From positions 62,001 through 126,000 of the forward strand of contig DASPTQ010000320.1 of assembly GCA_035623335.1 (NCBI GenBank): a DNA stretch of 64,000 nt, read 5' to 3'. This DNA is from JAFAGX01 sp035623335 (lineage in GTDB: Bacteria; Acidobacteriota; Terriglobia; Terriglobales; Acidobacteriaceae). Under the pieces are notes generated by a model that saw only the letters and a program-made list of their open reading frames with translations, was not told where the DNA came from and searched no databases. Positions within the stretch are counted from its first letter, which is position 1, and each line of letters opens with the position of its first letter. Position numbers and translations under genes: made by a program. Of this stretch, positions 26,186-36,900 are shown one piece after another.

Positions 26186-27862
26186 ATGATCACCGCCAAG
26201 ACTCTGAAGCTGAGTTTGAAGTCGCTGCGCGAGTTCGCCAAGAAGCGTTTGCCGGACGAGACCTTGATCGAGCTCGATGCCCGCGACGAATGCCCTCTCG
26301 ATATCGTGCGGCAAATGTGCAGCCCGGACAAGCTGGGAATTCAACTTCTGTTCATTCCGGAAGAATACGGCGGCATGGGCGGCACCACCATCGATGTGTA
26401 TTGCGTGTGCGAGGAAATGGCGCGCATTGATCTGGGCGTTGCGACATCGGTGCTGGCAACGTTTCTGGGCAGCGATCCCATCACCGTGGGTGCCACGCCG
26501 GAGCAGAAGAAGCTGTGGCTGACACGCATCGCGGAAGAGGGAACCCTTTTCGCCTATGCCGCGACCGAGCCGGAAGCCGGCAGTGATCTCGGAGCGCTTC
26601 GCACCACGGCGGAGAGAGTCATGGAGGATGGCAAGATTGTCGGCTACAAAATCACTGGCAACAAGCAATGGATTAGTAACGGCGGCATCGCGGACGCTTA
26701 TACCGTGCTAGCGAACACGCCCAGTGGTCCGAGCTGGTTCATCCTGGAGAAAGGCGCGCAAGGTTTTACCCACGACGAACCCGAAGATAAGCACGGCATT
26801 CGGCTCAGCAACACCGCAGCGCTTGCCTTCGACAAGGTCTTTGTTCCCACCGCGCAGCTGGTCGGTGGCGTGGAAGGCCAGGGATTGAACCAAGCCCAGG
26901 CGGTCTTCGGATACACGCGCTTGATGGTGGCCGCGTTTGGTCTGGGGGCAGGCTGGTCTGCGCTCGACCGTGCCATTCCCTATTCCACCAAGCGCATTCA
27001 AGCCGGGGCACCGCTCTCGGAGAAGCAAGGATACACGCACAAGCTCATCGTGCCGAACGTGGCCCGTCTCGAGGCCGCCCGCGCTTACATCGAGGAGGTC
27101 GCCGAGCGTATCGACGCCGGCGAGGGCAGCCTAAACACGGAAGGTGCAATCGCCAAATACATGGCCACCGAGGCAGGGAATAGCGCTGCCGAGGCCAGCA
27201 TCCAGGCGCTGGGCGGCTACGGCTACACCCACGAATATATGGTGGAGAAGATCAGCCGCGATGTGCGCATCACCGTTATTTACGAAGGCACCTCGGAGAT
27301 CATGGAGATGACCATCAGCCGCGATCGCTGGCAGACCCACCTGAAGACGCGGGGACAACATTATCACGATGAGGCGAAGAAGTTCGAGGCATTACACGCA
27401 CGTTATTCCCAGGTAGGTGCGGATGTCGTCGGGCTGGCGTTGCATGCGCTAGCCGAGGTGATGGAGAGGGCCCGAATGGCACGGCTGACACGCTATCAAC
27501 ATATCCTGCTCCGCCTGGGCGAGTTGATTGCTTACGCCGAGTGCGCGGGGAGCTTAGCCCGCCGCGCGTCACTCCTGGCGGAAAACAAACTGAACGAAAA
27601 GGCAAACCGGCGCTTCGATGCGGCGGCAGTAGCAGCGATCAGCCGCGTTTTCGCTCGCGAAGCCGCGCTCAAAGTTGCCGAGGACGGCCTGCGCTGGGTG
27701 GTCGGAGCCGGTGGTTTGGGGGACGCAGACTTGCGCGCCTTCGAGGCGAGCCTGGGGCTAGCGGCTGTACACCGCGCGCAAACTGGCTTGATTGCCGACA
27801 TGGATTACGTGGCCGACATACTGTACGGGCGCGCAGCTAAGCGCGAGCCTGTCGCGGCGTGA
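26186..27862 (+). CDS. Acyl-CoA dehydrogenase
   Basis: A 558-residue flavoenzyme that introduces (or, in reverse, reduces) an alpha,beta double bond in acyl-CoA. Signatures are YAATEPEAGSDLGALRTTAE, the FAD-binding loop GNKQWISNGGIADAYTVLA, QALGGYGYTHEYMVEKISRD and the catalytic base E367 in VIYEGTSEIMEM. The usual family length is about 380; the extra ~160 residues (from about 395) form a second helical bundle, as in the longer ACAD9/VLCAD-like and acidobacterial forms. GAGGTAACC precedes the ATG at 26186. Being directly after etfBA it surely uses ETF. Its place before the large synthase raises the possibility that it works on the synthase product rather than in general beta-oxidation. Confidence 0.92.
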   Translation: MITAKTLKLSLKSLREFAKKRLPDETLIELDARDECPLDIVRQMCSPDKLGIQLLFIPEEYGGMGGTTIDVYCVCEEMARIDLGVATSVLATFLGSDPITVGATPEQKKLWLTRIAEEGTLFAYAATEPEAGSDLGALRTTAERVMEDGKIVGYKITGNKQWISNGGIADAYTVLANTPSGPSWFILEKGAQGFTHDEPEDKHGIRLSNTAALAFDKVFVPTAQLVGGVEGQGLNQAQAVFGYTRLMVAAFGLGAGWSALDRAIPYSTKRIQAGAPLSEKQGYTHKLIVPNVARLEAARAYIEEVAERIDAGEGSLNTEGAIAKYMATEAGNSAAEASIQALGGYGYTHEYMVEKISRDVRITVIYEGTSEIMEMTISRDRWQTHLKTRGQHYHDEAKKFEALHARYSQVGADVVGLALHALAEVMERARMARLTRYQHILLRLGELIAYAECAGSLARRASLLAENKLNEKANRRFDAAAVAAISRVFAREAALKVAEDGLRWVVGAGGLGDADLRAFEASLGLAAVHRAQTGLIADMDYVADILYGRAAKREPVAA

Positions 27863-27901
27863 TTTTGCATGATGGATTCATGAGCGTCTGGCTTAGAGAT
27901 G

Positions 27902-27920
27902 TCCTCTTTGCCGTAGAGGA
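27902..27920 (+). promoter_or_regulatory. Leader hairpin upstream of the large synthase gene
   Basis: TCCTCT (27902-27907) and AGAGGA (27915-27920) pair perfectly around a seven-base loop within the only gap of any size (90 bp) between the acyl-CoA dehydrogenase and synthase genes. No T-run follows, so it is not a standard terminator; it might stabilise or separate transcripts. Confidence 0.3.
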
Positions 27921-27952
27921 TCAAGAGGTTCTTTCTCGAATGGAGTGCAGTC

Positions 27953-30900
27953 ATGGAAAACACTTTATACCGAGCCATCGCGATTGTGGGGACCGGGGCC
28001 ATTTTGCCCGACGCGCCCAACGTCCCCGCGTTTTGGGAGAACATCAAGAACGGCCGATACAGCGTGACGGAGGTTGATCAACAGCGTTGGGACCCGTTGC
28101 TCTACTACGACCCCAATCCCGCGGTGCCAGACAAGACTTACTCCAAGATCGGCGGGTGGGTACGCGAGTTTACCTGGGAGCCGATAAAGTGGCACCTACC
28201 GGTGCCACCGCGTGTGGTGGATGCCATGGATGGCGCCCAGAAGTGGGCTATCGCCTGCACCCGCGAAGCGCTCGAGGACTACGGCTACCGCAAACGGCCA
28301 CTGAATCCCGAGCGCACGGCCGTGATTCTGGGCAATGCCATGGCGGGAGAAAGGCACTATCTGACGTCGCTGCGCATTTACTTCCCAGAATACGCGCGCG
28401 AACTGGGGAAGATTACCAGCTTCGCTGCACTGCCGGAAGCGATCCGCCGCGACATCATCCGCGAACTGCACGACCGCATAAGCAAGCTCCTGCCCGAAAT
28501 CACGGAAGACAGTATGCCGGGGGAACTAGCCAATTGCATTGCTGGACGTATCGCCAACCTCTTCGACTTTCGCGGACCCAATTTCGTCTGCGATGCCGCC
28601 TGTGCCTCGGCGATGGCGGCCCTGGGTGCGGCGATCGAAGGATTGGTGGAAAAGGATTTCGACGTGGCCATCGCCGGCGGCATTGACCGCAACATGGGTG
28701 CACCGACCTTTGTCAAGTTCTGCAAGATTGGGGCGCTTTCCGCGACCGGCACTCGCCCCTACGCGGAAGGAGCCGACGGTTTCGTTATGGGCGAAGGCGC
28801 CGCCATTTTCCTGATGAAGCGGCTCGCCGATGCCGAGCGTGACGGCGACAAAATTTACGCTGTGGTGCGCGGCCTCGGCGGTTCGAGTGATGGAAAAGGC
28901 AAAGGCATCACCGCACCCAACCCGATCGGGCAAAGACTGGCGGTCGAGCGCGCCTGGCAGAACGCCGGATTATCCCCCGCGACGGCCACTTACTTTGAAG
29001 GTCATGGCACGTCCACCCGCGTGGGCGACGTCGTCGAAGTGCAGAGCCTGGCAGAGGTGCTTAGCAGCTATCATCTTCCCCACCGCTCCATAGGCTTGGG
29101 ATCGGTAAAGTCGAATTTTGGCCATTTAAAAGGAGCCGCCGGGGCCGCGGGATTCTTGAAAACCGTGCTGGCGCTTCGCGACAAAGTGCTGCCCCCCAGC
29201 GTGCACTGTGAGCATCCGAATCCAGACATCGACTTTGCTCATTCTCCGCTATACGTCAACACCGAGCTCAGGTCGTGGATCGTCCCTCCGGATGGCATAC
29301 GGCGCGCTGGCTTGAGCGCCTTCGGTTTCGGCGGCACCAACTTCCATGCCGTGCTCGAAGAATACATTCCGGAGAGATCGAATGGGAATGGCAAGCGATC
29401 GGTGGCAGTGAGTGAAAGACCTGCCGCGGTGATGGAGGCCACGAGCAACGCGAAAGAGGTTGCTTCCGCTTCCCCCTCTCCCCATAAAGTGCCCTTACGG
29501 GATGCGCTGGTAATCGGCGCCGCCTCGCAAGCCGAATTGGTTCAGCGCCTGCAGGTGGTGGAGAAAGACGCCAAAGCGGGCATCGTACCCGATCGCTCAG
29601 CTCCCGCCGAACCAGACCTGCGTGCGCCTGAACGCCTGGCCATCGACTATAGCAATGCATCTGAGCTGGCGGCCAAAGCAGCCAGTGCGTTCAAAGCATT
29701 GGCTGCCGACCAGCCCGCGGTGTGGAAGCCTCTGCGCGCATTGGGAATCTTTCGCGGTCATGGTCCCGCGCCCAAGGTAGCGTTCTTGTATCCAGGGCAA
29801 GGCTCGCAGTACGTCAACATGCTCAAGACCCTGCGTGACACGGAGCCGATTGTCGCTGAAGTGTTCGCGGAAGCCGATCGTGTGATGACGCCGCTTTTGG
29901 GAAAAGCGCTCAGCGAATTCATCTTTGTTGATCAAGGCGACGCCGAAGCCGTGGGCAGAGCGGAAGACGATTTGCGGCAAACCGCGATTACTCAGCCGGC
30001 AGTGCTGGCCGCCGACCTTGCGCTGACCCGTTTGCTGGCGGCTTACGGCATCACGCCCGATTTCACCATGGGACACAGCTTGGGTGAATACGGAGCTCTG
30101 GTTGCCACCGGCGCGCTTCCCTTCGGTCAGGCACTGGAAGCGGTCAGCGCCCGCGGCCGCGAAATGACGCAGGTCGCCATGGCCGACAACGGCCGCATGG
30201 CGGCCGTGTTTGCCCCGCTTGCGGAAATCGAGAGGCTGCTGAAAACCGTCGATGGATACGTGGTAATCGCCAATATCAACAGCGAACATCAGTCGGTGAT
30301 CGGGGGCAACAGCAAGGCGGTCGGACAGGCCATGGAGCTCTTCCAGAAATCAGGCTATGAGGTATCCGCGTTGCCCGTCAGCCACGCCTTCCACACTTCG
30401 ATCGTGGCGCCCGCAAGCCTGCCCCTGCGACGCGTGCTGGAGCGGCTGAACCTCCAGTCGCCGCGCCTGCCCATTGTGGCCAACACGAACGGCAAGTTTT
30501 ACCCCACCGGGCCCAATGTCGTGCCACAGATGCTGGACATTCTGGCCCAGCAGGTCGCATCGCCAGTGCAGTTCGTCACCGGACTGCGCACCTTGTATGA
30601 CGCCGGGGCGAGAGTATTTGTCGAAGTAGGACCGAAGAAGGCATTGCAAGGATTTGCCGAGGACGTGCTCGGCCCGCGCGGTGATGTTGTTTGGTTGTTC
30701 ACCAATCATCCGAAAGTCGGCGACGTCCCCGCGTTCAACCAGGCACTCTGCTGCCTGTATGCGGCGGGACTGGGCCACGGGATTGCGGAATCACGGCACC
30801 AGGCGATGGCATCGGTGACCGCGGTTGCAGCACCGCCCGCGACGATTCCACCAACCTCTGGGGTTCGATCTGAGCCCGGCAAGCAGGTTGCGCCAGCGCC

Positions 30901-33900
30901 CTTGAACAACAATCACTATGTCGAACTTGGCCGTTTCTTTGCGGATGTTCTCGAACGCGGCTGGCAGATCACTCAGGGGCAGAGACCCACGACGGGTCGT
31001 GACTCGCCGGTGGCTATCACCGGTGCAGCTCTGGGCCTACCAGGCACCGAGCGCATTTTCGATGATTCCAACGTGGGTCGCCTACTGCGGGGTGACCAAT
31101 TTATCGACACCATCCCCAGCCGATTCCGCCGCGCCATGCTCGACAAGCACATCACGCGCCTGGTCAAGAGCGATGACGGGGGAGGCGCTTTCGAAACCAT
31201 CACGGATGTGGCCGGCGTCATCAAGCTGGCAGGCCGTGGCGGCGCTTTCGACTTGGAGAGCGAATTCGGTGTTTCCCACGATCGCCTAGTGGCCTTAGAT
31301 CGAGACACTCAATTGGCGATTGCCGTAGGGCTTGACGCGTTGCGCGACGCGGGTCTCCCGCTGGTCTTACATTACAAGACCACTAGCAAAGGCACACCGT
31401 TACCCGACCGTTGGGCGTTGCCTGATTCCCTCCGCGATGACACCGGCGTGATATTTGCCTCGGCTTTCCCAGGCCTCGACTCCCTCGCTGATGAGATGTC
31501 GCGCTACTGTGCGGACCATGCCCGCCGCGGGCAACTGGCGACTCTGGAAAGCTTGCAGGCCCGACTGACAGAGGCCAACGACGATTCCATCCTCGCTCGC
31601 GAGATTGAACGGCGAATCGAAGATCTTCGCGATGGCATCGAGAAACAGCCGTACATCTTTGACCGGCGCTACCTCTTCCGAGTGTTGCCGATGGGACACT
31701 CGCAATTTGCCGAATTCATCGGTGCTCGCGGGCCAAACACGCAAATCAATTCGGCCTGTGCCAGCACCACGCAGGCGGTGGCCTTGGCCGAGGACTGGAT
31801 CCGTGCTGGCAGGTGCCGGCGCGTGATCGTGGTTTCTGCCGACGACATCACTACCGACAACCTGATTGGTTGGATGGGCGCAGGTTTTCTGGCCAGCGGA
31901 GCAGCAGCCACGGACGAAGTCGTCGAAGAAGCCGCCGTGCCCTTTGACCGGCGCCGCCACGGCATGATCATCGGAATGGGCGCCGCGGGACTGGTAGTTG
32001 AGAGTCGAGAGGCGGCGGCTGAACGAGGCATTCAGCCGATCTGCGAAGTGCTGAGCACGGTGACCGCCAATAGCGCCTTCCACGGCACTCGTCTGGACGT
32101 GCAACACATCGGCCAGGTCATGGAAGATCTGGTGGCCAAAGCGGAGACCGGCAGCTGCATCGAACGTCATCAAATCGCGCCGCGCACGGTGTTCGTGTCT
32201 CACGAGACCTATACGCCCGCGCGTGGCGGCAGCGCCGCAGCCGAGATCCATGCCTTGCGCCGCGTCTTCGGAGACGCTGCCGATCAGATTGTCATCGCCA
32301 ATACCAAAGGCTTCACCGGTCATGCCATGGGCGCTGGCGTCGAAGATGTCCTGGCCGTGAAAGCCCTCGAAACAGGAGTCGTGCCACCCGTGGCCAACTT
32401 CAAGGAGGTTGATCCCGAGCTTGGGAAGTTGAACTTATCCAAAGGCGGCGCCTATCCGGTCGAATACGCCTTGCGTCTGGGCGCCGGGTTTGGCTCGCAG
32501 ATCAGCATGACTCTGCTGCGTTGGGTTGCGACGCCAGACCGAGTTCATCGCAGCCCGAATGAACTCGGATACTCCTATCGTATCGCTGACAGCGCTGCCT
32601 GGAACGCTTGGCTCAGCCGCCTGGCGAGCCATCCGGCCGCGGAGCTGGAGGTTGTTCACCGCACGCTGCGGGTGCGCGATAAGGGGCCGGCAGCACGCAC
32701 GGCCGAGGTCATTCGGGAACCGGGAATCGCACGGCTGCCATCCGTCGCGCAGACCCCATCGCCCGCCATGGCGGCGCGCCCCTTCCAGTCACAGCCGCCC
32801 TCAGGAAGCACGGCCGCTGAGACGAGCGCGCAACGACAAGTGGCCGGGCCCGCAACTGCTGCCCCGGCAGGGATGGCATCCGAGGGGAAGCGCGAATCCG
32901 AAGTTGTTGGAACGGCTCCTGCGGCGAAGGTGAAGCCGGAAACTGTCATCAAGAGTACAGCACCGACAACTGCCGCAGTCCTCCCCCTACCTACCAATCA
33001 AGAGGCCGCCCGTGATCCGGTCAGGGAACGAATCCTTGCGCTTGTGGTGGAGAAAACCGGTTATCCGCAAGACATGCTGGATTTGGATCTCGATTTGGAA
33101 GCAGACCTTGGGGTTGACACCGTGAAGCAGGCAGAAATGTTTGCAGCTATCCGCGAACTCTACGACATTCCGCGAGATGAGAACCGCAAACTGCGCGACT
33201 ATCCGACGCTGGCCCACGTAATTCGCTTCGTATACGAGAAGAGGCCAGATCTGGCCAGTATCTCTCTCCCTCGATCTACCTCTGCAGTCGTGGCAAAGAA
33301 GGAAGAAACAACTCCAACTCAAGCGGCGGCCTTGGCCGCCAAGCTGGAAGCTGAAAACAAAGCTGCGCCTCCCGCCATTGTAGCGTTGCCGTCCGGAGCC
33401 AACAGCCCTGGGGGAGCAGTGGCAGAGCGCATTTTGGCGCTAGTGGTAGAGAAAACCGGTTATCCCAAGGACATGCTTGACCTCGACCTCGATCTCGAAG
33501 CCGACCTTGGCGTGGACACCGTCAAGCAGGCAGAGATGTTCGCGGCCATCCGCGAAATCTACAACATTCCCCGGGATGAGAACCGCAAGTTGCGCGATTA
33601 TCCAACGCTCGCCCACGTGATTCGCTTTGTGTATGAGAAGAGGCCTGACCTCAAAGGCCCCGCATCGTCGGGGCCCGGGCCGGGAATCGAGCAAGCAGAA
33701 GAAGAGAAAGAAATAAAGCAGACCCAGCCCGCCACCGCACCAGCGGCTGAGATTCCTGCCCACGACCAGGATGTTGTCAAAGACCGAATCCTGGCCCTGG
33801 TGGTGGAGAAAACCGGTTATCCCAAGGACATGCTTGACCTCGATCTCGATCTCGAAGCCGACCTTGGCGTGGACACCGTCAAGCAGGCAGAGATGTTCGC

Positions 33901-36900
33901 GGCCATCCGCGAGATCTACAACATCCCGCGCGATGAGAACCGGAAATTGCGGGATTACCCGACACTCGCCCATGTGATTCGTTTCGTGTATGAGAAACGA
34001 CCGGAGCTAGCTGCTCTTCCGTTGCCTCCTATTATCCAGGAACCATCTGCCACCACAGCCCCAACTCTGGTCTCAATCCAAGCGGCCTCGGAAGGCTCAA
34101 CCGAGGACGCAGTTAAGGAAAAGGTACTGGAGATCGTTGCGGAGAAGACCGGATATCCCAAAGACATGTTGGATTTGGAACTCGATCTTGAAGCCGACCT
34201 GGGGATTGATACGGTCAAGCAGGCGGAGATGTTTGCCGCCATCCGAGCTGCTTACAACATCGCGCGCGATGACAATCTCAAGTTGCGGGACTTCCCCACC
34301 TTGGCGCATGTCATCAAGTTCGCGCGGGACAGGTCGGGATTGGCCGCATCTATAGTGCAGCAACACCAAGAACGAAGCGAAAAGCCTGCGCCATCCTCAT
34401 CTCCAACTGCTGCCGCCGCCCCCCTGAAGGCGCCGCCTCCGTTGCTCGTCAGTCTGGACGCGGCAAACCGCATTCCCCGCCGCGTGCCGGTGCCGCTGTT
34501 GCGTCCGCCGCTCGACATGTGCAAGACGACAGGCGTCAGGCTGGAACCCCACCGTCGCGTGGTCATCATGCCGGACCTTGGTGGTGTCGCAGAGGCTTTG
34601 GCGCAATTGCTCGAGCAAAAAGGTGTGGAAGTCCTCCGTGTTGAGGCCACGCCGGACACCGAGCTACTCACCAACCTCCTCAAGAGCTGGACCGCAGCCG
34701 GTCCCGTGCACGGGGTGTATTGGCTGCCGGCTCTGGACAACGAGGGATCCATCGGTCAAATGGATCTCACCACCTGGCACGAGGCCGTGCGGGTGCGGAT
34801 CAAGTCCCTCTATGCCGCCCTACGCGCCTTGTACGAACACATTGCCAAGCCCGGCACGTTCCTCGTGTCGGCAGTACGGCTGGGCGGACAGCACGGCTAC
34901 GACACGACGGGTGCGGTCGCGCCCCTGGGCGGGGCCGTCACTGGCTTCACGAAAACCTACAAGCGCGAGCGCCCCGAGGCCTTGGTCAAGGCAGTCGACT
35001 TCGAAGCTGCGCACACGGCGCCTAAAGTCGCCGAACTTCTAATTGAGGAAACTCTGCGCGATCCCGGTGCGGTTGAGATCGGCTACAAGGACGGCCTGCG
35101 CTGGACTGTTGGTCTCGAGGAACAATCCGCCACCGATGGCCAGCCCGGTCTGAGGCTGGACTCCAATACGGTTTTCCTGATCACTGGCGCGGCCGGCAGT
35201 ATTGTCTCCGCAATCACCGCCGATCTGGCGGCCGCTGCCGCGGGCACCTTCTACCTGCTTGATCTCGTACCTGAGCCCAATGCGGACGATCCCGACCTCA
35301 AGCGCTTCGTCAGCGACAAGGAGGCTCTCAAGCGGGATTTGTTCGCACGAATCCAGGCCCGGGGAGAACGCGCAACACCGGCGTTAGTGGAGAAGGAACT
35401 GGCGGCGTTGGAGCGGGCGCACGCCGCCCAAAGCGCGCTGGATGCGGTGCGCGCGGCAGGGGGTAGGCCGCACTATTTCAGCGTCAACCTTTGCGATGCC
35501 GATGCCGTGGCCACAATCATCGAGCAAATACGGACTCGCAGCGGGCGGATTGACGTCCTGCTCCACGCCGCGGGCATCGAGCGCAGCCGGGTTTTGTCGG
35601 AAAAGGACCCGCGTGAGTTCGATCTGGTCTTCGACGTAAAGAGCCAGGGCCTTTTCAATCTGCTGCATTCCATCGGTGACATGCCTCTCGGGGCAACGGT
35701 GGCATTTAGCTCCATTGCTGGCCGCTTCGGCAATCCTGGACAGACCGATTACAGTTCTGCCAACGATTTGCTCGCGAAGATTATGTCGAGCTTCCGCACC
35801 ACTCGTACGGCAACCCGCGGTGTTGTCATCGATTGGACGGCTTGGGGGGGGATCGGCATGGCGAGCCGCGGCTCCATACCCAAGGTGATGGAGATGGCGG
35901 GAATCGAAATGCTGCAACCGGAAGCGGGTGTTCCGGTGATTCGCCGCGAACTGACAGCCGGAGGTACCCGAGGTGAAGTTGTGATCGGCAAGCGGCTTGG
36001 CCTTCTGCTTCAGGAGTGGGACGAAACCGGTGGGTTGGACGTCAGCCGGGTTGAGACCGAAAAGCTTTCGCCAGTTTACGGACCCATGCTCGGCAAAATC
36101 GCGGGCATCGGCCTGTTCAGGCCTTTGACGGTGGAGACGACGCTCGATCCGAAAATTCAGCCGTTTCTATATGATCACCAAATCGACGGCATTCCGGTTT
36201 TGCCCGGCGTTATGGGCACCGAGGCGTTTGCCGAAGCTGCTCTGTGCCTGCTGCCCGGCTGGCATGTCCAAGCAATCGAGGATGTGAATTACCTGGCGCC
36301 GTTTAAGTTCTACCGCCAGGAGGCGCGCACGCTGACGGTCGAAGCTCTGATTTATCCTCAGGATGGCGGCCTAATAGCTGATTGCCGGTTACTTGGACGC
36401 CGGCTGTTTCCGAATCAAACCGAACCCCAAGTCACTACGCACTTCACGGGGCGTGTGCGGCTGTCGAGACACCCGTCCAAACCGGCGAGCGTTCCCAACC
36501 TGAGAGCACCGGTCGGAAACATCATTGAAGCAGACGACTTATATCGCCTCTATTTTCACGGGCCCGCCTATCAGGTCGTGGAAAAAGCTTGGTGGGACGG
36601 CAACCAGATTGTTGGGTTAATGGCAAAAGGTCTGCCCAGCAATCATCATCCGTCCGAAATGCCGACAATCATCGCGCCACGCCTGATCGAGCTGTGTTTT
36701 CAAACTGCAGGAATCTGGGAGATGGGTGGCGAAGGTCGCATGGGCCTGCCCGGGCATATTGATTGCGTGTCCCTGATGGGCGCTCGTGAACTGGCCGGGG
36801 ACAAGGATGGGCTCTACGCGATCGTGAGGCCAATCCCGCAGGGAGGCGGGTTTGACGCCGAAGTTGCGGATGCCGCAGGAAACTGCTACCTGCGGCTCAC

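Noticed and set aside
33640..33780. Possible frameshift or linker break between carrier repeats 2 and 3
   Set aside because: The segment is a normal Glu/Lys/Ala/Pro linker in frame; no stop or shift occurs.
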